Source: Wyeomyia smithii (taxonomy: Eukaryota > Arthropoda > Insecta > Diptera > Culicidae). Taken from it: 64,000 nt of DNA. The stretch's first letter is position 1; the number at the start of each line of letters is the position of its first letter. The notes under the pieces were generated by a model. That model did no database searches and was not told the origin of the DNA. It was given only the letters and a program-made list of their open reading frames with translations. The position numbers were made by a program, and so were the translations under genes. Location: contig NC_073696.1 of the NCBI RefSeq assembly GCF_029784165.1, forward strand, positions 82,148,220 through 82,212,219, in the 5' to 3' direction. This document shows, piece after piece, positions 30,869-43,474 of the stretch.

Positions 30869-33800
30869 CCATAAATCTCCATAATGCCCATGCTAAACTT
30901 TTTCATATAGAGGTCGTACACTTCTGATTTAGTAGAAAAATGAGTTAAAGTATCCTCTAATATAAGGGGAGCTCCGTAGCCAACATCGATAGCTTCATTG
31001 TTGGCTACGATTGCTCCTTTCCTGCTCATGAAATTCCCACGAGTTTCAACAGCAATAAATAAAAATTATTGTATTTTATAAATCTATTCAAGCACTTTGA
31101 TCCAAATAATATCGTGACTATACGTGATTACATTAACGTATTTTACGCCTCACGAAAGCAGGACTGGAAAAATATTCCCTCTCTCAATTTCTAGCACTTT
31201 CATTATCATATATTTTCCATAAAACAATATTGAAATATGCAGTAAAGCAGTAACCGAGCGCTACAAATATGCTTGTTATTAGGTCGAAATTTCCAACGTA
31301 AGGGTGCTGCTACAAACCGCACTAAACATTACATGCTACGAATTAAATATGTTTGACAAAGCAATGAGAACCAGAAAAAAATCCGAAAGCATACGCTCAC
31401 TGTAACCTATATCCTATAGTTACGGCGCCTTCAGCCCCTGTGGAATAAATATGAAGTGAACAGAAAATAACGTCCCTCGGGAGGATGTTATTGCTCTGAT
31501 TGCGAGGGACCTTGTATGAAATGTTAATTTGTATAAACGAGTAACGGGATCAAACGTCATAATTTTGGCACGAATAAAATCTTGATTCTTTTGCGCAAAA
31601 AAGGGTGTGTCCCGAGCTCGGTGATGCTCCAGCATCGATTTACTCCGTGGTAAATGAAGTAATCCTACCGCAGGTGAATTTGTAAGAAGGTCGAAAAGAT
31701 CAGTGTCGTTTGTATTAAATTTTGCAACACATTATATAGTAATAAACATTCAACACATGCTTTTAACAAGCTTTTTAATATGTCTGCTAAAGAGTGAACT
31801 GTCGATTTAAATCATCCTAACATCGTTGAAAATATGATACCTTTCACCTGCGTGTGTAGATAAAATGAGAGAAAAATGAAGTGACAAAGAAAAAGTAGAG
31901 AGTTGTATCTGAGACACGATTCCACTTTACAAATTGTCATTTTAATTAGTTTTCAGGGATATTTTTGGTGACCCTTAAAGGACCGCTCTGGTTGTTTTTG
32001 CGGACTTAAATGGTGGTATTTTATGCGAAATGTAAATTTGAAAATTTTGAGTATCGGAAAAAATATTAAAATCAAAAATCAATTTGAAACTTAATTTAAG
32101 CTTCGTTATAGCTTGAAATTTCTTTTGAAAAAATAAAAAAAAACACTAGTTTTTATAAACTAAGATTTAGATATATGATATATTTGGTCGAAAAAAGTTT
32201 TGTTTTTTAATATGTGGACAAAGTGTCATTCAAATAAAACATGATCGGTTGTATTTTTGCGTATTTGCAGATCATCTGGCAAGGAAACGCTGTACTGGGT
32301 ACAAAACGAATATTCCCATTGCTCTCGCATTCGGTTCAGGATAGCTCGCGGGAAAGAAAAAAACACATAAAACCCACCAGCATATGCAAGTGGGTGACTG
32401 CCTCGCTACCGTTCCTCACAGCACTATGAGAAGAGAAAAACCAACAATCCATCCGACCCGCAATATGATTAATTGAAAATAAAGAAACACGTGAGTATTA
32501 AGAGATTTGAAGTGATTTGTAAACATTATTCCAACCCCCGGCACGGCACGTGACACGTTCGCTTGCGTAAATACCTTGCCAATGCAGTGACGAGTGGAGG
32601 AATAGTGCTAAAATTTCAGCGTGAGCCCGTCGCGTAACCGTCGAGCGTCATCCGAAATTCCGGAAAGCAGTCTGGAGTGTGCCCTTCCGGCCACCGCTGC
32701 CACTGTTGGTCGGTTCGCTAAATGGCTTTTGATGATGCCCTCTTAATTGTTTCGTAAACAATGCCTGCTCGTATGCCGTGCGTATGCGTACAAACGGTGG
32801 GCTGCCAGGGGTTTTCCGTTTTTTATTACCGGTAATGCTCACCATAAACTATTATGTGCGAACAAACGTGAAGCCTAGGATCAAAACAGGGGGAAAATAC
32901 GGCGGAAAGGAAGTGCCGGAGTCGTTTTTTTGATAGATGATGACATGGATAGCTTCATTATCGGACAGTTTTCCCGAATGAGATGTAGTTTTTTGGATAT
33001 GGGAGGTTTGATCTTGTCGATAATTTCTCTAGGGACAGCAGATAAATTAGCGTGAAACTTAGGTTTCAAATATGATATATATGTAGCGTATCAAACACAG
33101 TTTTTTTTCTGAATACAGACATTTTCTCAATATTAAATGCATATCAGAATGTTTCTAACAGCTCACAATTTTGTGCCTCGTTTTATGTCCTGTAATGGCG
33201 AGAAGATTTGGTGCCAAGTTTCGACTTTCGACAAATTGTATATTTTTCGGCTCACCCCAGCCAGCGCCGAGCTTTCAATGATTGTAAACGGTTTTGAAAC
33301 TGTGGGACATAAAAGTGAATTGTCGTAAAAATATTCACTTGTTTTACGATATGCTATAAATTTCGATGCGTTTAAAAAAACATACTGCGCTTCGTATCCG
33401 CGAGGTCTGGGATGGGTTTGACGAGGTGGAACATGAAAGAACAAGCCACCGAGAAGAGCTCTCTGGAAACGGAAAATTTCGCTCCAACGCATGGTTTTCT
33501 CGATGTCGCGTTTTGGCGTTTTGTTTCGTTTGGAATTTGTTGGCCGCAACGAAAAACTCCTCGCGATGACGGCAACTCTAAACACGGTTATAATCGAAGG
33601 ATAAGTCGAAAAATAAAATATATGGTGCAATTAAAATCATGTTTCTGTCTGGGCCCAGCAGCGAATGCGACGATTTCTGCAGATGGAATCCGGAAGATGT
33701 TTGAACCGTTTTGAGGTTGCAATCATGGGTAGCATATAATAGGCTGTATTATTAATAAAAAACAATGCATGTTAAGCGTTCGAATTGAAGTTAAATTATC

Positions 33801-34860
33801 GCTTGCAGATGTTAGAATTTTTGACGATGGCGGGTACGTGGATATTTCGACAAAATGTTTTTTTGGTTTTGACAATGAAATGTGAGCTTGGTAATATGAT
33901 CCTCATCAAAATCGAAAAGAATCGACTTGAATTAATATGTGCTTAAGTTCTCTTATAAAAAATAAAAGAACGTTCTCCGTTTAATAAACAGTCCCGATAA
34001 ACATTTATACGTGGAAGCGCGATAATGTTGCAAATTGGGAAATATCACCTGCACGCGATAATGGTATTGATCAAACGTTTTATATTGATTCGAAATGTTG
34101 TGATGGTAAAACAATAAAAAAGTTGGGCAAAATTTTAATTTATTCGTTTAAGGCTACAACAGCTGGCTAAGATAAAATTTATAGAGTTCGTGAAAATGCC
34201 GATAGAGTTGAATGTTCCAGTCCAACGCACGCCACGAACAGTGTTCGCAGATTATTCAAGGCGAATTTGAGGCGGTTTCTGTTACTTAACAAAAAACAAA
34301 GTTAGATCATCTACTGATATCTGATATAAAAGTGATCAGCGATCGTTTTTTCTAATGAAACTACAAAAAGAACATTTATTTAAACTAGTTTAAACCTTTT
34401 CTATTTTACATTTTTTTCGACATTTTATTACTATCCTTTTAAAAAAACCATAACAGTTACAGTTATCGAAGCTTGAGAGTTAAGACGGCATTTTTATAGA
34501 AAATTAAGCATCGAAAGGATGGAGATATCTGAAATCAAAAAGCCAATCTACATGAAATAAGGTTTGTCCAATAGTCCAAAGTTGCACAGTATGTGATGTC
34601 GTTGAAAAAAGCATTGATTACGGGGTTGAGTTTATTAAGACTTAAAATAACTTTTGAATGAAAAACTGCAAAAACAATAATAAAAGTATGAAAAATATTA
34701 TGTAATAGCGTAAAGCGAGTTGTGCTTACAAGACAGCGAAATACATTAATTGAATTTTAATTTTGTGTAAGTGACTGTAGAATGGCCCACTAACAGCCAA
34801 TCTGGGTACATACCCCAGACACAATTTTGAATTTTTATATGGCAACCCCATGTTTCAGGA
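30869..34860. other. Long unannotated region
   Basis: No coding region is supported. The 155-codon minus frame at 33163-33630 overlaps three other open frames of similar length on both strands and has no motif, so it is treated as chance. Base composition varies: GC-richer parts lie near 32530-32850 and 33400-33700. No repeats were found by eye. Confidence 0.4.
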
Positions 34861-36359
34861 TAGGCTGTCCCAAAAAAATTCGATGTCCAAAAAGTCAATG
34901 TGCTCAGCCCTAAATTGAAAGATAATGTTATTTATAGCATTTTTGTAGAACATTTCGACTTTCTAAAAAATCGTTTTCAGGTTGCCCCAACGTGATTTAT
35001 GAAAAAAATGACTTTTTCAAGCTACAAAACCACTCTTCTGCACTTTTTTCAAACCTGTTCGATCCCTAAATTTTTCCATATATTTTTTTATTTTTGTGGG
35101 GTTGTTTTTGAATATTTTGCATGGTTTGGTTCAGCATCGCATTCAGTTATTTGACTCACAGAGCCCATTGAATATCACAAAAAAGTGAATTTTCCTCATA
35201 ATTTGCAGATAAAACCTTCCAAAACACATATAAAACATTTTTTGATCAAGAACCGAAATTTTTACTGCAAAGCAGGATTCAAGACGAAAACTTACATGAA
35301 AAACGATCCTTGATATCTTATCGGGGGGCTGAGATATTAGCGTTTATACATGTGATGGAAAACTATGCATTTTGTCAAAAATGCCACTAAAGCTCAATTT
35401 CTCCATGTTTGTGCGTATAATTTCCTAAACAGTGATTCAAATATTGATTATAGCCATAAGATATGTTTGGAGGAGTTTCAGGATATTCAAAAATGCATCT
35501 TTTAATGTAGAAAGATAGGTGATCAATCCACCTATGAGTGAGATAAAAAATTTACTTTTTAATCATAATAACATAGACGCAAGGTGTCTTCGACAAAGTT
35601 TTAGGTTATATTAAAACAAAAAACTCTACCGAAGACATCATGTTTCTATCTCTTATATATTACGAGCAACATTGAGTTTTCTAATAGAATGCACTAAAAA
35701 TCACAATTTCCGTTCTAACTTTTTTCGCAAATTTTTGCGAATTTTTAAACCTTCTACTAAGTTATCAGCCATTCAAAAATGCATTTGTTTTCTGAGCATT
35801 GTTATTTTTTATTTCCCAAAATAAAACAGTTATTCACCATATTTGTTCAAATGCATAGTTTTCCATCACATAGAAAAATGCCATATCTCATCTCCCCGTT
35901 AAGATATCAAGTATCTTTTTGCATGTAAACTTTCGTTGTAAATCCCGCTTTGCAATGAAAATTTCATTTCTTGATCAAACATTTTTTTATTTGTGTTTTG
36001 TAAGGTTTTATCTAAAAATTATTAGAAAAAATATTTTTTTTGTGATGTTTAATGGGCTCTGGGAGTCAAAAATCAGAATGCAATGCTGAGCTGAACCATG
36101 CAAAATATTCAAAAACAACCCCAAAAAAATAACAAAATATATGGAAAAATTTAGGAATCGAACAGAATTGAAAAATGTGCAAAAGAGTGGGTTTGTAGCT
36201 TGAAAAAGTCATTTTCTCATAAATCACGTTTGGGCAACCTGAAAACAATTTTTTAGAAAGTCGAAATGTTCTACAAAAATGCTATAAATAACATTATCAT
36301 GCAATTTAAGGCTGAGCACCTTGACTTTTTCAACATCGATTTTTTCGAGGGACACCCTA
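34861..36359. mobile_element. Foldback element with about 500-bp inverted arms
   Basis: The left arm (34861-35375) and right arm (about 35845-36359) are inverted copies at roughly 80-90% by eye. Shared landmarks include GTTGCCCCAACGTGATTTAT, TTGAATATTTTGCATGGTT and TGTGATGGAAAACTATGCAT. The ends are TAGGCTGTCCC at the left and GGGACACCCTA at the right. The central region of about 470 bp is AT-rich and non-coding. No target duplication was found; the right side runs into CA-rich simple sequence. Confidence 0.8.
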
Positions 36360-36360
36360 A

Positions 36361-36480
36361 CACACACACATACGAACATACATGCTTTCACGCAAAGGAG
36401 CACACACATACCAACACACATAATCTCACATACGAGCATACATTCACAGATGCAAATATGCGGTCTACACGCACTCTCGT
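36361..36480. repeat. Degenerate CA/CATA simple repeat
   Basis: It is an interrupted ACACAC / ACATAC-rich stretch immediately right of the foldback element. Open frames here on both strands are products of the repeat. Confidence 0.7.
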
Positions 36481-36517
36481 GTAAGAAGTATATTCATACT
36501 AACACATAATAAAATTT

Positions 36518-36640
36518 ACCGGAGATTAGGGTTGTGGGTTCGAGTCCCACCTTCTGTACTATATTTTTGAAGTTCCAACCTATTTTCAGCTAATTCCATT
36601 AGCATACCTAAATTTACTGCCTTAATAAAAAAAAAAATGG
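36518..36640 (+). mobile_element. SINE-like element with B box and A-tail
   Basis: GTGGGTTCGAGTCCCACC at about 36535-36552 is a strong tRNA-type T-arm/B box. About 70 bases later comes an A-run at about 36629-36639. The A-box end is weak or missing, suggesting a 5'-truncated SINE of a different family from 8934-9145. Confidence 0.55.
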
Positions 36641-37289
36641 CATGACTTGTCTGTCTGAATGTCAATAAAAATAATAAAATAAAATTTGATATAGGGGTTC
36701 CTTGGGTAGAACGCACCGTTTATTCTTGTTAAAGCTGAGAGATAAAACCAATGTTATACACACTAAAAATTGACTGCCGAGTCCCGGTGATTTATTGCCA
36801 ACAACGGCACTACCGAATGCTGGGTTTGATAAAATTTTGACAGCTGTCATATTACTTCGTAAATCTCGGTTCAACCTTACTAAAATTTAGGCACAAAATA
36901 TCACGTAGCTATCATTACCGTGAATCCAGATATTTTGAGACGAAATCTCAGTTAGATGAACCGAGACTAACGAAAAAATGTGACAACTGTCATATTTTTT
37001 AACATTTTCTGACGTAGATTCTGACGAATTGGAAATTTGTTATCAAAATGTTTTTGCATTGTAAATCCGAAAAGGTGAATCTTCCCTTAACGGTGCTTTT
37101 TACCCCAGGTACTCGTACTTTTTCGTTTCTCGACGATTTAAGATTTATTTCCATTTATTTAAGCTTAAATTGTTTTCGACATAAACGTCCAATTTTGATC
37201 AATTGTATGTAATGAATTGTAGTAGTGTACTGTCACTTCTCAAATAATTTAAATAGGTCTTGAAAAATTTGATTTTTAACTGGTTTTTA

Positions 37290-37470
37290 AAACGTTTTTC
37301 TCCGTAACTTTCAAACTACAAGTCTAATCGTTATGTACTCTATTAGTCAATGGTTTGAGAGATAGCCTGTTATTTCGGCATTAATTTTTTTCAAGTTGGT
37401 TTCGTTCGGTTTCTGAGATAATAGAGTTTCATGATTTTCACATTTTGATACATGACGGATAAAGTATCTC
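37290..37470. repeat. Fragment of the 11.6-kb tandem-unit family
   Basis: Phrases such as TTTCTGAGATAATAGAGTTTCATGATTTTCACATTT (in two parts) and the preceding AACTTTCAAAC resemble the first unit type at 11640-12650. It is diverged and non-coding. Confidence 0.4.
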
Positions 37471-37667
37471 ATACACACATACATACAATAATATATATCT
37501 GTATGGACTCATCACTGCGACCAGAAATATTGATCTTTTGTGATATGGTCCGAACGTTTGCTGTATTCCGCATTCTTATTATAAGCTTAGTACTATCACT
37601 ATAGAGAGAAAGTGACAGGGCCCTACAGGAAAAAGGTGACATTATTATTATAATTCGTACTTATGTA

Positions 37668-37831
37668 CCGAAAACCGGGGTGACTTTGATCAGCGGGGTG
37701 ACTTTGATCACTCTACCCCTTTTTTTGAATTTGTGATAAAAAACTCTCGTAGAGCTTGAGATTTGTCGTTATCTTCACTGATGGTATTTGGATATATTCA
37801 AATAAGAGATCAATGTCACCCCAGTTTACGG
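37668..37831. mobile_element. 164-bp MITE, CCGTAAACTGGGGTGAC ends, TA-flanked
   Basis: The left end is CCGAAAACCGGGGTGACTTT, and the right end read inward is CCGTAAACTGGGGTGACATT. TA lies at 37666-37667 and 37832-37833. Just inside the left end GGGGTGACTTTGATCA is repeated directly (about 37677 and 37696), a subterminal duplication that may be a transposase-binding repeat. Confidence 0.75.
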
Positions 37832-37904
37832 TATATGATTGTTCACCCTCTCTTCTAACGCTTGCTACTCCAAGCCACGCGGCCTTAAGCCAATATTATC
37901 GTCA

Positions 37905-37995
37905 AATACAATTCCCTGGAGAGGTATCCACTGTCCTTCTGGCCAGTTTTATTGTAAGAGCGTCCTATTTTTGTCGAGGGAATATATTGTGTATT
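37905..37995. repeat. Inverse relative of the 10.7-kb repeat
   Basis: CCCTGGAGAGGTATCCACTG, GGCCAGTTTTATTGTAAGAG and the following block match the reverse complement of about 10680-10780. This shows a dispersed family rather than a local repeat. Confidence 0.55.
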
Positions 37996-38904
37996 ATTAA
38001 CGACTGGTATTAGTTATATGGATGGTAATGACTTTTGCATGACATTGTATTGTACTACGTCCCTAAGCATGTTTACTATAAAATACAGCTTCCCCTGGAA
38101 AAACCCACCAAAAACGGACGAAACGTTAGACAATTTACACAGATTGTCATACAATATCTTCAAAAAAGTCTGAGAAAGCCAGATTAATCCCAGCCGTATT
38201 TGTCGAGGTTTTGTAGAACTCAATGTAAAGGAAGAGTTATTGGGGAGCCCGAAAATTTAATTGTCATTATTTTAACTTCGGCCTAGTAACCGAAAGATTA
38301 CAGAGTCCGCTCAGTAATCTCAGTAGAGCCCAAGCCATTCGATGTCAACGGACTTAATTATCGGCCTTTTAGCATGGGGCGTTGATTTTCACGTTTTCCT
38401 CGATGAATACTAGTGGGAGCTTCCCACGCCTGGATACGGACTACGACGACGTCGTGGTACTCTTTCATTGTGCACGGTGAACAAACAACAAATGTCAGCA
38501 AGTCGACACCATAAGCATCGGTATGAGGCTAAAGCTGACACCGATGCCAATACACAGAATGCACATGGTGCGCACCTACACAAGGATGAAAGATTGCATT
38601 CAAACTTATTGAACACCCTGTATGTGACAAAAGGCTACACACCTCAAAAAAAGTATATACACCTAAATCTATCTATTTAAAAGACAAGTTCTATTGTTGC
38701 ATGTTCCAGCATAACTCTTGAATGCCTGAACCGATTTTCACTAGATATGGCGTATGAGTTCCTTTTACAAAGGAGGTGGTCATAGACGTATTAGAAAGGG
38801 TGAGGGGTAAAACATTAAAATACTAAACGAATTAGATGCATTAAGTCAAGTCTAAACCGTTGTGCAGTGTTTGTTTCGTTAGGTTTGAATAGCTTATAAT
38901 AAAT

Positions 38905-39480
38905 AACAGCGATCTGCTCTCACCAAATAGCCAGCGTATCAACCTTCGCAGCGTGTATAATCGGCTGAGCCGACGACGTAGAAGAATGACCGGGCAGTCC
39001 CCACGACTTTCTTTTTTTTAGGTTGCCGTAATGAGTCCATTTTTTATCACCCGTCACGATGCGACGTAGACAAAGTTCCCTTTTTTCGCTGCTGGAACAG
39101 TTGTTCACACGCGAAAAAACGACGCTCAATGTTCCTCAACTTCAAATCATAAGGAACTCGAGTTCCTTGATTTTGAATCATTCCCAAAGCATGCAATCGC
39201 TTGAAAATGGCTTGACGGATAACTCTTAATACCGAAGCAAGCTGTTCCTGCATTTGGCATGGATCCTCATCGGGCGATTCCTCCAATTCAGCGTCTTCGA
39301 ACTTTTGGCCTTCATCCACGCGGACAGTCGTCATCATCGAAATTATCATCTTTAAAGCGTAAGAACCACATTGTGTCATTTGAAGCAGTGTTTCCGTAAA
39401 CTTTTGACGTAGGACTACGTCCTTCCGTAAGGATCCATTTTAAGATTTCTTTCGCATTTCGGGAAACGTTTTAGATGTAA
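38905..39480 (-). pseudogene. mariner (DD34D-type) transposase relic
   Basis: The minus strand reads the mariner N-terminal half: KFEDAELEESPDEDPCQMQ, QAIFKRLHALGMIQNQGT, VPYDLKLRNIERRFFACEQL, then RIVTGDKKWTHYGN (first-Asp region, with the usual Glu replaced by Lys) and KRKSWGLPGH. Several frameshifts separate the blocks, and nothing beyond about 38905 continues it, so the catalytic C-terminal half is missing. The family is certain, the copy is dead. Confidence 0.88.
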
Positions 39481-39977
39481 CATTTCAATCATGTATGTCG
39501 ATGTATAAATCGACACATATGTTTATGGTTTATGTATCATCCGATATCTGTATTTTATAAGATTTGTTGTTATCATCAAAAGTACGACATAATATGTTAT
39601 AATAGTTATTATTTCAAAAATAAAAAAAAACAGCAACAAGTCCAAATTTATTTCAAAATCAATGTCTTCCAACAAACCACGAGCACGCTTTCCATACACA
39701 GATATCGCAAAAATGTACCAATATGCCTTTACACTTCGCCTCTTCATCGCTACCAGGTGATTGGTTTCCGTGGAAGAGATAGTCTCATTTTCATGCATAG
39801 AAGCAGAAACATCACAGACATGCGGCTTACGTTCATTTCCAATCTGGCTTCTGAACAGGCCCGGATTTAGGGGGCAAAGGGGGTAAATGTCCAGGGCCTT
39901 CCGACATAGGGGGCCCCCTAGTCCTGGGCCGGCATCAACAGCATTTCCTAAATATCTTTTGAACCATATAACTTTTG

Positions 39978-40084
39978 CAAGTTCCGTCATTTTCGCTTCT
40001 ACGTTCACGAAACTGGTCGTTTTTTTTCTAAGGCAATGAAAACGACTAGCTTCGTAAACGTAGAAGCGAGAATGACGGAGCTTG
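39978..40084. mobile_element. 107-bp palindromic hairpin MITE
   Basis: The left arm CAAGTTCCGTCATTTTCGCT... and right arm ...AGCGAGAATGACGGAGCTTG pair over about 48 bp through ACGTT(C/T)ACGAA and GTCGTTTT. It has no coding capacity; TSD is unclear. Confidence 0.65.
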
Positions 40085-40872
40085 AGAATGCTGTATAGTT
40101 GTATGCGCTTCATATGCATCATCTCTCGGAAGGTATTCAAGAGCTGCTACTGGTGAGAGAAGAAAATAAGTGAGCGTTTATTTCAATTGCAATGTTGGTG
40201 GAGGAACATAGTCTGAAGATTCTTTCCATACATAAAGGTGGTACAGATATGCGGCGTGCGTTTATTTTCAATCTGACTTCTGAAGCAGAAGCAGCAGCAG
40301 CAGAGAATGGAAAGGAGCAAAAAGTAGCAGCAGATGTGAACGTTGGAAGCAGGCGGCAAGGGAAGCGGGCGGTGCAAAACAGCTCGCACTCGAACCAAGG
40401 AGCAGATAGTGGAAGCAAATGGCGGGAGAAGTGAATGGGATCGGATTGTGCCTTATTTGTTTTTCGGTTCATTTCTTGTGCAGCAGAATATAGTTCCCGA
40501 CTGCAGAAAAGACAAAGTTTCAAAAGGGCTTATCCAAAAATGTAACTGATGAATGAAATATTTTGTAACAGAAAAACGACTTGTTTGATTGAAATGGTGT
40601 CTTCAGCAAAGTTAAAGGTAATAAAATTGCGATTGCGAAATAGCAAAATTGTTATTGTTATAAATTATCGCTAAGTGCATGATACAAATCCAACGCGCTG
40701 TTTTTGTAACATAATCAATCATTTGATAAATGCGTAACTCATCGACGACTCCCGCTATCAGACGGTTTTAAAAATAAGACGCGTAGAGAGAGCTAGTTTC
40801 TCTACATGCAGACGACATGACGTATAAATACGAAACTCGTTAGTTCAATTTTTGGATATTATTATCCGATAG

Positions 40873-41229
40873 GATTCCATTATCCCCAAGGTATCGACGA
40901 GCCCGTGGTTCAATGGGTTGGATGTAGGTCGAGATTTCATTTGCGTGATGTCGCGGCTTATGTCCAATCACTATAGATTTGATACGCATCTCCGTCGTAT
41001 TGGGCTCGAGGAAAGTGGTATCTGTGCCTGTGGTGAAGGTTATCACGACATAGAGCACGTTGTTTGGTCATGCCCTGTACACCGTGACGCCAGGTCTAAA
41101 TTAATAACTTCCCTCCGGGCCGAGGGTAGAGGACCAGCTGTTCCTGTTCGTGATGTCTTGGCGAGTCGTGACCTACCCTACATGTCCCTTATATACATTT
41201 TCCTGAAATCCATCCACGCCCCAGTCTAG
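40873..41229 (+). CDS. C-terminus of non-LTR polymerase ORF with CCHC zinc motif
   Basis: The frame enters from the truncated 5' end (SIIPKVSTSPWFNGLDVGRD) and stops at 41227-41229. A Cys-His cluster is visible: ICACGEGYHDIEHVVWSC, a C-x-C-x8-H-x4-C arrangement. It precedes a conserved VRDVLASRDLPYMSL tail. This tail type is known downstream of the reverse transcriptase and RNase H in I/Loa/R1-related insect elements; the exact clade is inference. The frame is intact but lacks all catalytic domains. Confidence 0.85.
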   Translation, partial: DSIIPKVSTSPWFNGLDVGRDFICVMSRLMSNHYRFDTHLRRIGLEESGICACGEGYHDIEHVVWSCPVHRDARSKLITSLRAEGRGPAVPVRDVLASRDLPYMSLIYIFLKSIHAPV

Positions 41230-41718
41230 TCCCATTCCTTTCCATCCACATTCAACAAAACGGCAAGAGCACGTCATAGACCTCGATTTTGGAATCAGCA
41301 ACTGAACCCCACACGAATCCGCTAGGACCTGAGAACCCGAGGCCTTTCGCGATATCTTGGCTTGAACAACAGCGAACAACAACAACGAACCATAACCAGC
41401 AACTGAACCCCGCACAATACTTCCAGGCCCCGAGGATTACATGCCCCTGTCCCAGTCCATGACATCGTGGCTAAGCAGAACAAATCCATACATGCTGCAT
41501 ATTCATGGCCATTCGACGATCATCAGACGACCATTCAACTACAAAACATTGATTGAAAAATATATGCTAGTTTTAAGATAGACTTAATTTCAGCTCGTAG
41601 TCGGCAGCGAGGATAAAAAATTTGCTTAAAGAATTTAGGTCATCAGATATAATTGGCGCCGTTAAACATTAAATTGTATTTGTGCCGTGTCAAATAAACG
41701 ATAGGTGAAGAAAAAAAA
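40873..41718 (+). mobile_element. 5'-truncated non-LTR retrotransposon with 12-bp target duplication
   Basis: An 846-bp insertion is flanked by ATTATCCGATAG (40861-40872 and 41719-41730). It ends in an A-run (41710-41719, overlapping the duplication by one A). It holds the last about 118 codons of the polymerase ORF plus a 3' UTR of nearly 500 bp. This is a classic dead-on-arrival LINE copy. Confidence 0.92.
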
Positions 41719-42261
41719 ATTATCCGATAGTTTCCGCAGCTGCTTCGAACACCTTTTACTATCGAAAGGTCGCATACATTTAATTTTGTACGTAGTGTTA
41801 TTCATATTGTTTGCTGAACCTTAACACCAACAGTTATTTCACTCAACCACTTATTTATTCACTTCAGAATTAGTTTATGTATAGTTGTTGCTACTGCTAA
41901 GATGCCAATAACCAAAAAGTAATAAAGTTACACGCTTGTTACATTTTTGCAGGGGAACATACAAGCAAGAGCCACGTTGCATGTGTAAGCGAGACATCAT
42001 TTGCTGTGCTAATTCATTTAAGTTACTACAGTGTGTGTTGTAAATCGACTGAAGGTGAGAAAAGTAGTAAGTAAGAGTTTTGCAAGTAGTTGTAACGATT
42101 ATTATTAGATACTCGTGATCTTGCAACATGTGCAAATTATATGACAGTAAGGTAACAAGGTAAGTAACAAACTCAACAGGAGAAGTATTTTATTACTTGT
42201 AAAGTAATAAATTTTTTACACGAAGGAAAATATTTTTAATTACTCTCCAAATAGTAAGTTA

Positions 42262-42491
42262 AAGTTCATAAAGCAGTCAATGTGTGCAGTAGGGAAAGCG
42301 AAAAATGAGCGAACTGGAAATATGATACAGATTTGGAAAAATATACCGCATCCCGACGGGACATGAACCCGCAATCTCCGGGATTGCGGTTTTACGGGTT
42401 CAAGTTGGGAGATTGCGGATTCAAGTATCATATTTCCCGTTCGCTTGTTTTTCGCTTTCCCTACTGCACGCATTGTCTGCTTAATGAACTT
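42262..42491. mobile_element. Palindromic element with tRNA-like inverted loop
   Basis: The arms of about 65 bp pair: AAGTTCATAAAGCAGTCAAT... with ...CTGCTTAATGAACTT, including GTAGGGAAAGCGAAAAA and ATATGATAC. The loop has a second symmetry: ATGAACCCGCAATCTCC and GGAGATTGCGG, and GACATGAACCC facing GGGTTCAAG. Those resemble B boxes in opposite orientations. Confidence 0.75.
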
Positions 42492-43470
42492 GAATGTTAA
42501 CGAGTAAAAGCCGTTGTTAAAAATAGAAGTTTAGTCCGAATAATAAGTTAAACTTTTGCGTGTAGTTATAGCAGCTATTTGGCTGGGAAATAATGCAAGT
42601 AGGTATGACAGCATGGCAGGTATAATCGATTAAATAGGTAATTTTACCACAAAAATATTTGTATCATGCTCTTAGCGTTAATTTATAACAACATCAGAAG
42701 AAAATCCTCAAAAATAAGTTCTGAGTGAAAATGATAAAATATTCAAACGTTCATAGCTTTTTTGTTTTTCATTTCACCATCACCAAATTTTGACAGATAG
42801 TAGTACATATCTTCGTCTTCAATGCGTAAAATATTTTTGATTTTTAAAAAAAGTACTTTTTAGGATATTATAGATTTTGTGACAATTTGGAATGTTTGGC
42901 CCAAAAAAAAATTTTTTTACGGCAGTCGTGACATGAAGAACTGAAAGTGTAGAATGACCTCTTTATCAACTGGGAATAACTGTGCAAAGTTTCAGCGAAA
43001 TCGGCAGGGACATCCTGAAAAAATATTAATTTTTATATTTTTTTCATGGAATGCCTCAGCAGGAAAAGTGCTCATTAAGTTTTTGTTTAATGATTGGGGT
43101 AATTGCTCCAATGCAAACACTGTTTCTATCAAAACAAACGAATCTACAGTTTAATAGTCAAAGATTTTCCACTTTATAAATACATATAAAAGTGGAAAAA
43201 GTGTTGGAACATTAGCGTTGCAATTTTTTTTTTTACATTTTCATTTCTATGAAACGTTTGAAATTTCTCAAACCTTTATTTTCAAATCGGATATTGTTTC
43301 TTGGTATAAAAAGTGAGCACGCAGCGGTTTTGCAGCTCATTCATTAAGTTTGAAGCGAATTAACCGGATGGTTTCTTTTCATTTCGAAGACTGGTGAATA
43401 TAAAATTTTATTTTTCAAATATCGAAGTACCTGTTGAAAAGACACTAGCGCTAACTATTAAAGTGGCGCG
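42492..43470. other. AT-rich spacer
   Basis: No coding region or clear repeat is supported. Confidence 0.4.
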
Positions 43471-43474
43471 GAAA

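Noticed and set aside
33163..33630. 155-codon minus-strand open frame
   Set aside because: Four overlapping frames of similar size lie on both strands here and none has a recognisable domain, so it is probably chance in a GC-richer patch.
39523..40140. 205-codon minus-strand open frame
   Set aside because: It runs through the 39978-40084 hairpin MITE and a GC-rich low-complexity block, so its length is explained by repeats rather than selection.
40270..40330. CAG/GCA-rich stretch as possible polyglutamine coding
   Set aside because: It is short, impure, and not in a frame with any recognised protein.
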